A stretch of 39,313 bases of DNA from Caulobacteraceae bacterium (lineage in GTDB: Bacteria; Pseudomonadota; Alphaproteobacteria; Caulobacterales; Caulobacteraceae), in contig PLRV01000059.1 in the NCBI GenBank assembly GCA_003164925.1, forward strand, positions 22,029 to 61,341, written 5' to 3'. Of the stretch, positions 1 to 9,001 are shown one piece after another (the stretch's first letter is position 1; each line of letters begins with the position of its first letter). The notes beneath the pieces were generated by a model. It was given only the letters and a program-made list of their open reading frames with translations, did not search any database and had not been told where the DNA came from. Both the position numbers and the translations under genes were made by a program.

Positions 1-730
<730 letters not shown>

Positions 731-2053
731 TCAAAAACCCTTAGCCTCGACGCTAACATAGGACGGCTTTCGTAAATTCGCCATGAGGAGCGCGGGGGAA
801 CTTTCGCCTTCCTTTTGCAGCAACCCGCAGACGGCCTCGAACCGTGGCCGGACCCAGCCGTATAGACCGACAGAGGGCTCGCCCGATTCACGCTCCGAAA
901 AAATCGGGCAATAGGGCCCCGACCCGGAGCCCAGCACTGCGGGCAAGGCGCCGCGGCCCCCCGCCGGCATACGGCCAAGCGCTTCCCTTTGTTCGGGTTT
1001 CAGCCGCGCGGCATGGCCGCGCAAGGGGCTAACCGAAAGACCTTCATGCCGAGCTGTCAGTTCGAAGCGCCCGTCCCACATGACCGCTTGACCCACGGGC
1101 AGCGCGAGAACCGCCGGTCCCGTGCGGTCAAACTCGCCGGCTTCGCGTGTGACCAAAAGGTCACGGCCCGCCTCGATCCGCGCCCCGCCCAGGGTGGCGA
1201 CAAAGGTTTCGCCCGCCTCGATCCGGCCCAGCAAGGCATGCGCCCGGTCGGGCCGGCCCAGGGCCTGACGGCCAGCGACGCAGGCGGCGGCGGCCTGCAA
1301 CAGGCGCATGGCCTGGCCATGGCCCGCCAACAGGCGGCGCGGAAGCGCCAGCCCGCCCCATTCGAACGCCGTGCAGCGGCGCGCCAAGCGCGCCATCGCG
1401 TCTTCGCCCGGGCCGCCCGACGCGAGCGACGGAGCCTCACCCGCCCTAAGCTGCAGGCGGGCGCGGGCGCGAGGACTGTTGAGGTCCTTGTTGGCGGGGT
1501 CCTCGATCCAGGTCAGCCCTTGACCGGCGAGCCAAGCCATGAGGTCGCCCCGCCGTTCCGTCAGCAGCGGCCGGCAATGGAATAGGCCCCTGCCCTCGGG
1601 CCAGACCGGGCTGGGGCTCCAGTCGCGCATCACGCCGAGCCGATGACCGGCCCCGCGCATGAGCGCGTTCTCCAGTTGGTCGTCCAGGGTGTGGCCGAAG
1701 AGGATCACCCCCGCGCCCGCCTGGCGCGCCGCCTCGCCCAGGAGCCTATGGCGGGCGGTGCGCGCGGCAGCCGGAATGCCCGAAACCGGCTTTTCGCCCC
1801 GCCAAGCCAAGGCGCGAAAATCCACGCCCAGGCGCTCGGCGGTCTGGCGCGCCGTCTGGGTCCAGGCGCCGCTGCCGGGCTGAAGGCCATGATCGACCGT
1901 CAGCGCCAAGAGCGGCCGGCCGCATCGATCGGCCCAGCATTTGGCCAGCAACAGCAGGGACAGGGAGTCGGAGCCGCCGGAGAAAGCCACGGCCACCGGC
2001 GTGCGAGCGGCCGAATCCAGGCGTCGGTCCAGGGCGTCCAGCGCCCGCCGCAT
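731..2053 (-). CDS. tilS: tRNA(Ile)-lysidine synthase TilS
   Basis: TilS uses ATP and lysine to convert C34 of the CAU anticodon of a minor tRNA-Ile to lysidine, so that it reads AUA codons. The N-terminal nucleotide-binding domain has the PP-loop SGGSDS within VAVAFSGGSDSLSLLLLA, followed by the family's LTVDHGLQPGS and FGHTLDDQLEN segments. The C-terminal half is poorly conserved, as is usual in alphaproteobacteria. I chose the ATG at 2053 (440 aa) because it lies one base after the cpoB stop (TAG-G-ATG) and sits just before the PP-loop. An in-frame ATG at 2125 would add 24 proline-rich residues and overlap cpoB. Neither start has a strong Shine-Dalgarno sequence. The stop abuts the ftsH start. 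Confidence 0.92.
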   Translation of the reverse strand: MRRALDALDRRLDSAARTPVAVAFSGGSDSLSLLLLAKCWADRCGRPLLALTVDHGLQPGSGAWTQTARQTAERLGVDFRALAWRGEKPVSGIPAAARTARHRLLGEAARQAGAGVILFGHTLDDQLENALMRGAGHRLGVMRDWSPSPVWPEGRGLFHCRPLLTERRGDLMAWLAGQGLTWIEDPANKDLNSPRARARLQLRAGEAPSLASGGPGEDAMARLARRCTAFEWGGLALPRRLLAGHGQAMRLLQAAAACVAGRQALGRPDRAHALLGRIEAGETFVATLGGARIEAGRDLLVTREAGEFDRTGPAVLALPVGQAVMWDGRFELTARHEGLSVSPLRGHAARLKPEQREALGRMPAGGRGALPAVLGSGSGPYCPIFSERESGEPSVGLYGWVRPRFEAVCGLLQKEGESSPALLMANLRKPSYVSVEAKGF

Positions 2054-2054
2054 C

Positions 2055-3035
2055 CTAGCTGCAGGCGGCGCGGGCACGCACGTCTCGGAAACGGGCCTTG
2101 ACGGCCGTGGCGGCCTTTGCCGCATAACGGTCTTCGAACTCGGCCAAGGCGCGGCAGGCGTCGTCGGCCCGCTTCAACTCCACCAGAGAAACAGACAGGC
2201 GCACCAGGGCGTCCCCGGCCCAGGCGCTCTGGGGCCAGCCCTTGAGCGCGCGGGCGTAGGCGGCCGCCGCGTCGGCATGCAGGTTCTGCAGCGCCAAGGT
2301 GCGTCCAAGCCAGTAATTGGCCTCCGCCGCCCTGGGGCTGGTCGAATAGCGCGCCAGATAATCCTGCAGCGCCCGCGACCCTCCGGCGTAATCGCCGGTG
2401 TCGAGCACCTGGCGAGCCTGGCGATAAGCCAGAATTTCGTCAGCGGCGCCGGGCTGGTCGCCTTGATCGGGCGTTCCGGCCACGGCGCCGGGGGGCGATT
2501 GGCCCAGCACGTCGGAACCCGGCGCCGGGGTCGCGGAGGCGCCTTGGGCCGCGCCGGGCGTCTGCGACGCCTGGACCACGCCCTCCAGCTTGGAGAGTCT
2601 GGCTGTCAGATCCTGATTGGCGGCGCTGGCCTCGCCCAGCGCCTTGCGCGTCAGATCGAGGTTGTGCTGCAGGTCCTCGACCTCGCCGTTGAGGCGGCGC
2701 AGGGTCTGGTCGAAGTCGTCGATCTTGGACTGCATATCAGCCAGGGCGGGATCCGGCCCGGCGTCCTTCACCTCGACCGGGCTGCCACTCGCCTTGGCCT
2801 GCAGGACGATCTGGCGCAAGTCGCGCAACGTCTGCTCGTCGCGCTCCAGACGGCGGTCGATCCCGCGGTTGCCGCTGAGTTCGGCCGGGTCGGTGGGAGG
2901 CACAGCCCGCTGAGGGCCGGCATCCTGAGCCAAAGCGCGCGGATTTCCGGCAGCCAGGGCCAGGGCCGCGCCAAGGAAGCAGGCCCCAAGGGCGCCGGCG
3001 CTGGGCCGGCCACGCCGCTGAACAGTCTGAGTCAT
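2055..3035 (-). CDS. cpoB: Cell division coordinator CpoB (YbgF), exported TPR protein of the Tol-Pal system
   Basis: CpoB is a periplasmic TolA-binding protein that links outer-membrane constriction to peptidoglycan synthesis at the division site. The 326-residue product starts with a signal peptide (ATG at 3035, hydrophobic core GACFLGAALALAAG, cleavage near ALA-QDA). A coiled-coil region follows (roughly residues 45-150, DDFDQTLRRLNGEVEDLQHNLDL), then an Ala/Pro/Gly-rich linker. The C-terminal TPR-like domain begins near YRQARQVLDTGDYAGGSRAL and contains EANYWLGRTL. This start leaves a GGGAG ribosome-binding site about 9 nt upstream, whereas the longer frame (to 3086) would bury the signal peptide. 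It lies downstream of pal, as in other Tol-Pal clusters, and is closely followed by tilS. Confidence 0.92.
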   Translation of the reverse strand: MTQTVQRRGRPSAGALGACFLGAALALAAGNPRALAQDAGPQRAVPPTDPAELSGNRGIDRRLERDEQTLRDLRQIVLQAKASGSPVEVKDAGPDPALADMQSKIDDFDQTLRRLNGEVEDLQHNLDLTRKALGEASAANQDLTARLSKLEGVVQASQTPGAAQGASATPAPGSDVLGQSPPGAVAGTPDQGDQPGAADEILAYRQARQVLDTGDYAGGSRALQDYLARYSTSPRAAEANYWLGRTLALQNLHADAAAAYARALKGWPQSAWAGDALVRLSVSLVELKRADDACRALAEFEDRYAAKAATAVKARFRDVRARAACS

Positions 3036-3150
3036 GGATCGAGGCTCCCGGTCGAGGCTGCTTTGGGCGACTGCGTTGTAGAACAAAGGGGAGACGCCCG
3101 CCCAGCCTTGCGGCCGAACGAGCGCCTTCCCCGAGCAGAGCTTTTACGGA

Positions 3151-3226
3151 CTAGTGCGGCTTGAGATTCAGCAATTCGCTCCGCGCTCTCCACAAACCGC
3201 AGGCGAATTTCTGAATCGCCACACTA
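3151..3226. repeat. 76-bp palindromic CTAGTG-ended intergenic element, copy A
   Basis: The element starts CTAGTGCGGC and ends GCCACACTAG. The two arms are imperfect inverted repeats: GATTCAGCAATTCGC on the left pairs with GGCGAATTTCTGAATC on the right. The left arm has an extra TTGA after the first ten bases. It carries two GANTC sites, GATTC at 3165-3169 and GAATC at 3213-3217. It lies just beyond the pal stop, between pal and cpoB. A close copy is at 6630-6706. The structure resembles a MITE or REP-type element that can fold as a long hairpin. Confidence 0.8.
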
Positions 3227-3233
3227 GGCGCGC

Positions 3234-3782
3234 TTAGGAGGCGCCGGCCGTAATGGCGGTGTGGCTATTGCGGTTATGCGCCCAGGCATCCTCGCCTTCG
3301 CCCGGATCGATCGGCCGTTCCTTGCCGAAGGACACGGTTTGAATCCTCGACGGGGACACCCCGTGAGCGACCAGGAAGTCACGCACGGAATTGGAGCGGC
3401 GGGCGCCCAGAGCCAAGTTATATTCCCGGGTGCCTCGCTCGTCGCAATTGCCCTCAATGCGCACCTGCACCCCAGTGTAGCGGTTCAGCCACGCCGCCTG
3501 GGCGGCCAGGACGGGCTGGGCGTCAGCCCTGATCGTGTATTGATCGAAGTCGAAGTAGACCCGGTCGCCCACATTGACCACGAAGTCCTGCGCTGACCCT
3601 GGAATTGGGCCCACGGGAGCGCTGGCCACAGGCGGCTGCGCTGGCGGCGGCGCAGCGCGCGGCGGCGGCGGCGGCGGCGGCGCTTCGGGCGGCGGGGGCT
3701 TGGGCGTGGCGCAAGCCGCCAAAGCAGACGTCGCGGCGAACACGGCCAAGAGACGTGCGTATCGGGATAGGTTGAAATTCAC
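3234..3782 (-). CDS. pal: Peptidoglycan-associated lipoprotein Pal
   Basis: Pal is an outer-membrane lipoprotein that binds peptidoglycan and TolB and helps constrict the outer membrane during division. The 182-residue product begins with a lipoprotein signal peptide (lipobox LAAC, lipidated Cys at residue 23). A proline/alanine-rich tether of about 30 residues follows, then the OmpA-like peptidoglycan-binding domain (from about residue 70: RVYFDFDQYTIRADAQPVL, IEGNCDERGTREYNLALGARR, FGKERPI). The start is GTG, supported by AGAGGAG about 9 nt upstream. It is separated from tolB by 123 bp that hold their own promoter-like and hairpin signals, so pal may be expressed independently at a higher level than tolB. 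Confidence 0.96.
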   Translation of the reverse strand: MNFNLSRYARLLAVFAATSALAACATPKPPPPEAPPPPPPPRAAPPPAQPPVASAPVGPIPGSAQDFVVNVGDRVYFDFDQYTIRADAQPVLAAQAAWLNRYTGVQVRIEGNCDERGTREYNLALGARRSNSVRDFLVAHGVSPSRIQTVSFGKERPIDPGEGEDAWAHNRNSHTAITAGAS

Positions 3783-3813
3783 GGACCCGGTCTCCTCTTT
3801 GCGGCAAGCATTC

Positions 3814-3861
3814 GGTCAAGACCCAGCTTGACCGCCCGCCTTCGATTGGTCCTGCATTATA
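3814..3861 (-). promoter_or_regulatory. Candidate pal promoter -10 box and 5'-leader hairpin
   Basis: On the minus strand a perfect TATAAT lies at 3861-3856, inside a short palindrome (CCTGTATAATGCAGG). No convincing -35 box was found at 17 bp. Downstream, in what would be the pal leader, a 7-bp perfect inverted repeat GGTCAAG/CTTGACC (3814-3820 and 3827-3833) could form a hairpin or bind a dimeric regulator. The position between tolB and pal supports an internal pal promoter, but this is inferred from sequence only. Confidence 0.4.
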
Positions 3862-3905
3862 CAGGCGACATTGTGACGCATGCTTACTAATGTTCAAAAA
3901 ACGCT

Positions 3906-5231
3906 TCAGTTCAACAGCGGAGACCACGCAGGATCCGACGCTTGCCCCGAATAGGGCGCCGGCTGCAGGATTCGACCCGTCAAATCCACCGTCCACAGGT
4001 GGGCGCCGCCAGCGGGCGTCTCGCGGAAGAACATGAGCACCCGACCGTTGGGGGCCCAGGTTGGACCCTCGTCGAGATAGCTGCCGCTCAGGATGCGCTC
4101 ATCGGAGCCGTCGGGCTTCATGACCCCGATGTGAAACTGGCCGCCGATCTGCTTGGTGAAGGCGATGAAGTCGCCGCGGGGGCTCCAGACCGGCGTGGTG
4201 TAGCGGCCTTCGCCATAAGAGATCCGGCGCACGCCCGACCCGTCGGCGTTCATGATGTAGAGTTGAGGCGAGCCGCCCCGATCGGAGTTGAACACCAGCT
4301 GGCGACCGTCGGGTGAAAATGACGGGGAGGTGTCGATGGCCGGATCGGTGGTGAGCCGCGTGGTCGTGCGATTGCGCAAATCCATCACATAGACGTCGCT
4401 GTTGCCGCTCTTCTCCACCGAGAACGCGACCTTGCCGCCATCGGGCGAAAAGCGCGGCGCAAACACCATGCCGGGAAACTTGCCGAGGGTCTCCTGACGC
4501 CCGGTCTCGATATTGAACAGGTAGATCGAAGCCCCGGTGTCGCGCAGGGCCATGTAGGTGATCTCCTGGGTGTTGGACGAGAAACGGGGCGTCATCACCA
4601 GATAGGAGCCGTCGGTCAGGAAGCTGGGATTGGCCCCGTCCTGATCCATGATCGCCAGGCGCTTGATCCTGTGCGCGCGCGATCCGCTTTCGGCCACGAA
4701 CACCACCCGGGTGTCGAAATAGCCGCTTTCTCCGGTCAAGCGGGTGTAGACCGCGTCGGAAATTTTATGCGCCACCCGGCGCCAGTTATCCGGCGTGGAG
4801 ATGAACTGTTCGCCCAGCAACTGCTGGCCGGTGTTCACGTCCCACAGACGGAAATCGACCTGCAACCGCCCATCGGCGTCCACCGTGGCCTGGCCGTTGA
4901 CCAGGGCCTGGGCTCCCAGGACCTTCCAGTTGTCGAAGGTCGGCTGGATGTTCACATCCAGATTGCGCTCGATGAAGCTGTTCGGATCGAGCGGCTTGAA
5001 CAGGCCCGAGCGCTGCAGGTTGCCGGTGATCACCGACATGATGTCCGCGCCGATCTTGGCCGTGTTGGCGTCCTTGCCGGAAAAGGCCGCGATGGCGATG
5101 GGCAGGGGCTGGCTGACGCCCTGGTTGACGTTGACCACGATGTCGGCGCGCGCCGCCAGGGGGGCGGCCAAGCCCAGGACCATGGCGGCGACCAGGAGGA
5201 GCCGGAGCAGGCGTTCGCGTCGGACTATCAT
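3906..5231 (-). CDS. tolB: Tol-Pal system beta-propeller protein TolB
   Basis: TolB is a periplasmic protein that shuttles between Pal and the TolQRA inner-membrane complex. From the ATG at 5231 the product has 441 residues. A signal peptide ([22 protein letters not shown]) is followed by the N-terminal alpha/beta domain ([20 protein letters not shown]). The six-bladed propeller shows repeated WD40-like blades, for example [40 protein letters not shown] and [11 protein letters not shown]. The start overlaps the tolA stop as ATGA, which decides against the longer frame beginning at 5276. The C-terminus DPAWSPLLN is typical for the family. Confidence 0.96.
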   Translation of the reverse strand: MIVRRERLLRLLLVAAMVLGLAAPLAARADIVVNVNQGVSQPLPIAIAAFSGKDANTAKIGADIMSVITGNLQRSGLFKPLDPNSFIERNLDVNIQPTFDNWKVLGAQALVNGQATVDADGRLQVDFRLWDVNTGQQLLGEQFISTPDNWRRVAHKISDAVYTRLTGESGYFDTRVVFVAESGSRAHRIKRLAIMDQDGANPSFLTDGSYLVMTPRFSSNTQEITYMALRDTGASIYLFNIETGRQETLGKFPGMVFAPRFSPDGGKVAFSVEKSGNSDVYVMDLRNRTTTRLTTDPAIDTSPSFSPDGRQLVFNSDRGGSPQLYIMNADGSGVRRISYGEGRYTTPVWSPRGDFIAFTKQIGGQFHIGVMKPDGSDERILSGSYLDEGPTWAPNGRVLMFFRETPAGGAHLWTVDLTGRILQPAPYSGQASDPAWSPLLN

Positions 5232-6034
5232 TTGCACGCTTCCTTCGCTTGGTAGTTTGCGGTGAACGTCCGCCATTGGGAATAGGTTTGCTTGGGCAAG
5301 TCTCTAAACGGCTGCGCTTGATAGACCGCGCGAACGGCGGCCTCGGCGGCGGCCCGCCATACCGGGTCGCTCCGCTCGGCGCTCGTGACCTGGGGAGCGC
5401 CCTGCAAATCGCCATCAGGGCTCAGGTGAAATTGGACGTGGATGTCCTCCAGGTTCCTGAACCCTTCGACATCGCAGCGCTTGTTCCAGATGCGATTGAG
5501 CCGAGCGCCCACTGCGTTTTCGGCGTCGACGGTGGCCGCCTCGGCCGCGCCCTGATCCTGGCGGGCCGCATCCGCCTGTTCGGCGCGCAGCGCCCCCTTG
5601 GCCCCAGGACCCCGGTGGGCGTCGGCCTTGGCCGCCTGCTTGTCGAGGCTGGAGGTCAGCGTGCTCAGAAAGCTGTCGTCCTTGGCCGACTTTGACGCCT
5701 TGGCCTGGGGCTTGGGTGGTTCGGGCGGCGCCGGCTTTGGCGTGGGCGCGGGCTTGGGCGGCGGCGTTGGCGCGGGAGTCGGCGCAGGCGCTGGCGGCGG
5801 TTGGACCGGCGTTGGCGACGGCTCCGGCGCGGTGGCCGGCGCGGGCTCAGGCGCCTGTTCGGCCGGGCTCAGTGGAGCGGGCGCCGCCGCCACCAGGGTG
5901 ACGGAGGTCACCGCGCCCGGTGGGATCGGCTTGCTGAGCCACGGCCAGGCGATCAGCCCGGCGGCCAACAAGCCCAGATGCAGCAGGAACGCCGCGAGCA
6001 GGGCCGGCGCGAAGTTTGTGCGCTGCTGCTCCAT
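5228..6034 (-). CDS. tolA: Tol-Pal system protein TolA
   Basis: TolA spans the periplasm, using proton-motive force from TolQR to act on TolB and Pal. It has 268 residues: an N-terminal membrane anchor ([23 protein letters not shown], about residues 10-32), then a long Pro/Ala/Lys-rich region dominated by PAP/PTP repeats (about 55-110). A short Ala/Lys/Asp helical stretch follows, and finally a TonB/TolA C-terminal domain from about residue 175 ([25 protein letters not shown]). Compared with enterobacterial TolA the helical domain is short and replaced by the proline-rich spacer, as is common in alphaproteobacteria. It lies 8 bp after tolR and overlaps tolB by four bases. Confidence 0.93.
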   Translation of the reverse strand: MEQQRTNFAPALLAAFLLHLGLLAAGLIAWPWLSKPIPPGAVTSVTLVAAAPAPLSPAEQAPEPAPATAPEPSPTPVQPPPAPAPTPAPTPPPKPAPTPKPAPPEPPKPQAKASKSAKDDSFLSTLTSSLDKQAAKADAHRGPGAKGALRAEQADAARQDQGAAEAATVDAENAVGARLNRIWNKRCDVEGFRNLEDIHVQFHLSPDGDLQGAPQVTSAERSDPVWRAAAEAAVRAVYQAQPFRDLPKQTYSQWRTFTANYQAKEACK

Positions 6035-6042
6035 CGATCCGA

Positions 6043-6534
6043 TCAGCCCGGCTTGACCGGCGGCGGCGCGGACGAGGAACCGGAGCTGGGACCGCCCGTG
6101 TCGGTGATCAGATTGATCTTAGTGAAGCCCGAGACGGACAGGGCCGCCATCACCTGGGCCACCCGCTCATAGGGGGCCTTGCCGTCGGCGCGCACATAGA
6201 TGGGCTTGTCGAAGCCGTCGCCGGCCAAGGCGTTCAACCGAACCGACAGGTCCGAGAATGGGGTCTCGACGTTCTGCAGGAAGATGCGCCCGTCCTGCTG
6301 CACGGTGATGGTCAGGGGCTGGGTCTGGTCGCTGACCGCCGCGGCCTCGGTCTTGGGCAGATCCACCGGCACGCCCACTGTCAGCAGCGGCGCCGAGATC
6401 ATGAAGATGATCAGCAGCACCAGCATCACATCCACCAGGGGCGTGACGTTGATCTCCGACAGGACCGCACGTCGCCGGCCCCCGCGCCGCCGGCGGCGGC
6501 CCGTCGCAAAGGCGTCATTGGCGGACAGGGCCAT
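6043..6534 (-). CDS. tolR: Tol-Pal system protein TolR (ExbD family)
   Basis: TolR is the small proton-channel subunit that works with TolQ to energise TolA. The 163-residue product has an Arg-rich cytoplasmic N-terminus (GRRRRRGGRRR) and a single membrane segment at about 29-52 (NVTPLVDVMLVLLIIFMISAPL). The latter includes the conserved channel Asp35. A periplasmic ExbD-type domain follows (TITVQQDGRIFLQ, YVRADGKAPYERVAQVM). It ends in a Pro/Ser-rich tail. The start codon lies only 3 bp from a 77-bp palindromic element, so tolR translation is unlikely to be directly coupled to tolQ, unlike in most tol clusters. Confidence 0.95.
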   Translation of the reverse strand: MALSANDAFATGRRRRRGGRRRAVLSEINVTPLVDVMLVLLIIFMISAPLLTVGVPVDLPKTEAAAVSDQTQPLTITVQQDGRIFLQNVETPFSDLSVRLNALAGDGFDKPIYVRADGKAPYERVAQVMAALSVSGFTKINLITDTGGPSSGSSSAPPPVKPG

Positions 6535-6537
6535 GGG

Positions 6538-6614
6538 CTAGTGTCCCGAACCAAACGTTCGCCAGCAGACGGGATCGAACGCAGGGCGAACGTCTGGTTC
6601 GACAAGGACACTAG
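6538..6614. repeat. 77-bp palindromic CTAGTG-ended element, second subfamily (copy C)
   Basis: The element begins CTAGTGTCC and ends GGACACTAG. The arms CGAACCAAACGTTCGCC and GGCGAACGTCTGGTTCG are imperfect inverted repeats. The right arm carries an extra four bases (ACAA, i.e. TTGT on the other strand) just inside the 9-bp terminal stem. The internal sequence differs from the 3151 and 6630 copies, but length, CTAGTG ends and the four-base TTGN bulge match. It sits immediately upstream of the tolR start. Confidence 0.75.
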
Positions 6615-6629
6615 CGAACGAGAATTTTT

Positions 6630-6706
6630 CTAGTGTGGCTTGAGATTCATAAATTCGCACAGCGTTCTCCATCAATCTCAGGCGAATTTCTGAATCGCCG
6701 CACTAG
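6630..6706. repeat. 77-bp palindromic CTAGTG-ended element, copy B
   Basis: This is a near copy of 3151-3226. It starts CTAGTGTGGCTTGAGATTC and ends GAATCGCCGCACTAG, with the shared internal stretch GGCGAATTTCTGAATCGCC. GANTC sites are at 6644-6648 and 6692-6696. The terminal CTAG supplies the TAG stop codon of tolQ (6703-6705 on the minus strand). Only 15 bp separate it from the 6538-6614 element. Confidence 0.8.
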
Positions 6707-7452
6707 TGCTCGCCCGTGGAGGACACGGACCGCTCGCCCAGCCGACGCGCGACCGAGGCGGCCAGGTCGTCGGCGAAGCTTTCCATCCGCCCGCTGAAAC
6801 GGCCGGCCTCGGTGGCGAACTTGTTATAGAAAATATAGGCCGGAATGGCGGCGGCCAGGCCCACGGCGGTGGTGAACAGGGCTTCGGCGATGGACGGCGC
6901 CACCACGGCAAGATTGGTGTTCTTCTGGGCCGCGATGGCCTGGAAGGCGTGCATGATGCCCCACACGGTGCCGAACAGCCCCACGAACGGCGAGGCCGTG
7001 GCGACAATGGACAGGGCGCCCAATCCCTCCTCGATGCGCCGGGACTCGCGCGAGATCATGCCGTCCATCAGCCGGTCGATGCGTTGAATCAGCAGGGCCG
7101 CCTGGCTGTCGGCGGAAGGGCCGGTCAGGCCGCCCTTGGCGCGGGCGTCCCGCCATTCCTTCAAGGCCGCCTGCAGCATGCGCGGCAGCGCCTGCCGCGG
7201 CCGCTCCCCCGCCTCGGCGGCGATGTCCTCCAGCGAGCGTCCGGAATTGACCGCCCGCTCGAACTTGTCAGCCTGATCCCCCAGCGCCGCGAAGCGGAAC
7301 AGCTTGTCGAGGATCACCGTCCACGACCACAGCGAAGCCAGGGCCAGGCCGATCAGCACCGCCTTGACCACCCAGTCGGCCCGTAAAAATACGGCGACGA
7401 TCGAAAAGCTCTGGTTTGACAGGGCGCCCGCGAGGGCGTCGGAAGCGTCCAT
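6703..7452 (-). CDS. tolQ: Tol-Pal system protein TolQ (MotA/TolQ/ExbB proton channel family)
   Basis: TolQ forms the pentameric inner-membrane scaffold of the TolQR proton channel. The 249-residue product has a first membrane segment near residues 28-47 (WVVKAVLIGLALASLWSWTV). Two further membrane segments lie in the C-terminal half, including ALSIVATASPFVGLFGTVWGI and EALFTTAVGLAAAIPAYIFY, the conserved MotA/TolQ signatures. The ATG at 7452 has TTGGAGC about 7 nt upstream. A longer frame to 7536 would have no better signal. Its TAG stop lies inside the palindromic element at 6630-6706. A 168-bp gap holding two such elements separates it from tolR. The upstream gene is ybgC, 59 bp away. Confidence 0.95.
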   Translation of the reverse strand: MDASDALAGALSNQSFSIVAVFLRADWVVKAVLIGLALASLWSWTVILDKLFRFAALGDQADKFERAVNSGRSLEDIAAEAGERPRQALPRMLQAALKEWRDARAKGGLTGPSADSQAALLIQRIDRLMDGMISRESRRIEEGLGALSIVATASPFVGLFGTVWGIMHAFQAIAAQKNTNLAVVAPSIAEALFTTAVGLAAAIPAYIFYNKFATEAGRFSGRMESFADDLAASVARRLGERSVSSTGEH

Positions 7453-7511
7453 TGGCTGCTCCAAGCTCGGGTATGACGGCGGTCTGGCTGTGCCCCACCG
7501 TTTGGGTGAAA

Positions 7512-7967
7512 CTAAGGCGTCTCCTGCAAGAACCAAGCCTTCAAGGCCTCGCTCAAGGCCTGCGGCGGACGACGCGGACGCCCGTCCAATCCTATGCAGA
7601 CGATGGTTTCGGCGGCGCGCGCAATGATTTCCCCGTTGCGTTCAAGGCTTTGGCGCACATGCAGGCGCGCGCGCTCCATGCGCTCGTATTCAGTGCGCAC
7701 AACCAAGGCATCGTCGATGCGCGCAGGCTTGACGAAATCGATCTCCATCCGCGCCACCACGAAGGCCATCGGGTCATCCAACGCGCGCAGCTCCGTGTGA
7801 CTGATGCCGGTCAGTCGCAGGAACTCCGAACGACCGCGCTCGAAATAGCGCAGGTAGTTGGCGTGATAGACCACCCCCGTAAAGTCCGTATCCTCGTAGT
7901 AGACCCGTACCGGCAAAAGGTGCGCCTTGCCGTCGAATACCCCTGACGGGGGAACAGGCGCGGTCAT
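7512..7967 (-). CDS. ybgC: Acyl-CoA thioesterase YbgC (Tol-Pal-associated, 4-hydroxybenzoyl-CoA thioesterase family)
   Basis: YbgC is a cytoplasmic hot-dog-fold thioesterase that hydrolyses acyl-CoA, and its gene typically starts the tol-pal cluster. The 151-residue product carries the family signature [20 protein letters not shown] at residues 23-42, with the DTD catalytic motif at 26-28. It then has the expected [14 protein letters not shown] strand region. Its start overlaps the ruvB stop as ATGA, which places the ruv genes and the tol genes in one transcriptional string. Its physiological substrate in alphaproteobacteria is not evident from sequence. Confidence 0.94.
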   Translation of the reverse strand: MTAPVPPSGVFDGKAHLLPVRVYYEDTDFTGVVYHANYLRYFERGRSEFLRLTGISHTELRALDDPMAFVVARMEIDFVKPARIDDALVVRTEYERMERARLHVRQSLERNGEIIARAAETIVCIGLDGRPRRPPQALSEALKAWFLQETP

Positions 7968-9001
7968 GAGTCCTCGCCTTCATCGAACAAGGTCGTCTGT
8001 CCGGGCCGCTGCGGCGGGGCGCTCAGGCCCAGGTGCAGATAGGCCCGGGCGGCGGCCATACGGCCGCGCGGCGTACGCTGGATGAACCCCTGCTGCAGCA
8101 GGAACGGCTCAATGACGTCCTCCACCGCGTCGCGCGCCTCCGCGATCGCATAGGCCAAGGTCTCCACTCCGGCCGGGCCGCCGCCATAGTTCTCGATCAG
8201 GGCCCTCAGATAGCGCCGGTCCAGGCTATCCAGCCCCGCCTCGTCCACCTCCAGCCGGGCCAGGGCGCGGGCGGCTTCCAGCTGGCCGATGGGCGAAGCT
8301 CCCTCCGCCTCGGCGAAGTCGCGCACCCGACGCAGCAGCCGGCCGGCCACGCGCGGGGTGCCTCGGGCGCGGGCGGCGATCTCGGACGCGCCTGTGGCGG
8401 TCAGGTCCACGCCCATCTTGCGCGCGGCCTGGCTGAGCACCCGCTGCAGTTCCGCCGGGGTATAGAACTCCAGACGCAGGGGGATGCCGAACCGGTCTCG
8501 CAGGGGCGTGGCCAGCATGCCGGCCCGGGTGGTGGCCGCCACCAGGGTGAAGGGCGAAAGATCGATGCGAACCGAGCGGGCCGACGGTCCGTCGCCGATG
8601 ATTAGATCCAACACATGGTCCTCCATGGCCGGATAGAGAATCTCTTCCACGGCCGGCGCCAGGCGGTGGATCTCGTCGATGAACAGAACGTCGCGCGGCT
8701 CCAGATTGGTCAGGATCGCCGCCAGGTCTCCGGCCTTGGCCAACACCGGGCCGGAGGTGGCGCGGAAGTTCACCCCCAGCTCGCGCGCCACGATCTGGGC
8801 CAGGGTGGTCTTGCCCAGGCCCGGCGGCCCGAACAGCAGCACATGGTCCAGGGCCTCGCCGCGCCCGCGCGCGGCCTCGATGAATACCTTCAGATTGGCC
8901 TTGGACTGCTCCTGGCCAACGAACTCCGCCAAGGTTTGCGGCCGAAGCGCCCGGTCGGCGCCCTCGAAGGCGGCCGGCTCGCCCGACACCAGCCGGCTCA
9001 C
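7964..9001 (-). CDS. ruvB: Holliday junction branch-migration ATPase RuvB
   Basis: RuvB is the AAA+ motor that drives branch migration of Holliday junctions together with RuvA. The 345-residue product has Walker A GPPGLGKT (58-65), Walker B DEIH (109-112) and the sensor/arginine-finger stretch [17 protein letters not shown]. The winged-helix DNA-binding domain is at the C-terminus ([16 protein letters not shown]). The start is GTG, overlapping the ruvA stop as GTGA. Length is typical for the family. The ruvC-ruvA-ruvB-ybgC frames overlap by four bases at each junction. Confidence 0.97.
   Translation of the reverse strand: MSRLVSGEPAAFEGADRALRPQTLAEFVGQEQSKANLKVFIEAARGRGEALDHVLLFGPPGLGKTTLAQIVARELGVNFRATSGPVLAKAGDLAAILTNLEPRDVLFIDEIHRLAPAVEEILYPAMEDHVLDLIIGDGPSARSVRIDLSPFTLVAATTRAGMLATPLRDRFGIPLRLEFYTPAELQRVLSQAARKMGVDLTATGASEIAARARGTPRVAGRLLRRVRDFAEAEGASPIGQLEAARALARLEVDEAGLDSLDRRYLRALIENYGGGPAGVETLAYAIAEARDAVEDVIEPFLLQQGFIQRTPRGRMAAARAYLHLGLSAPPQRPGQTTLFDEGEDS

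Noticed and set aside
1941-3164. Long open frame on the plus strand opposite cpoB and tilS
   Set aside because: It is antisense to two well-identified genes, shows no family similarity and is explained by high GC content. The same reasoning removes similar frames such as 29207-30712 (minus, opposite lepA) and 21613-22494 (minus, opposite the MFS gene).
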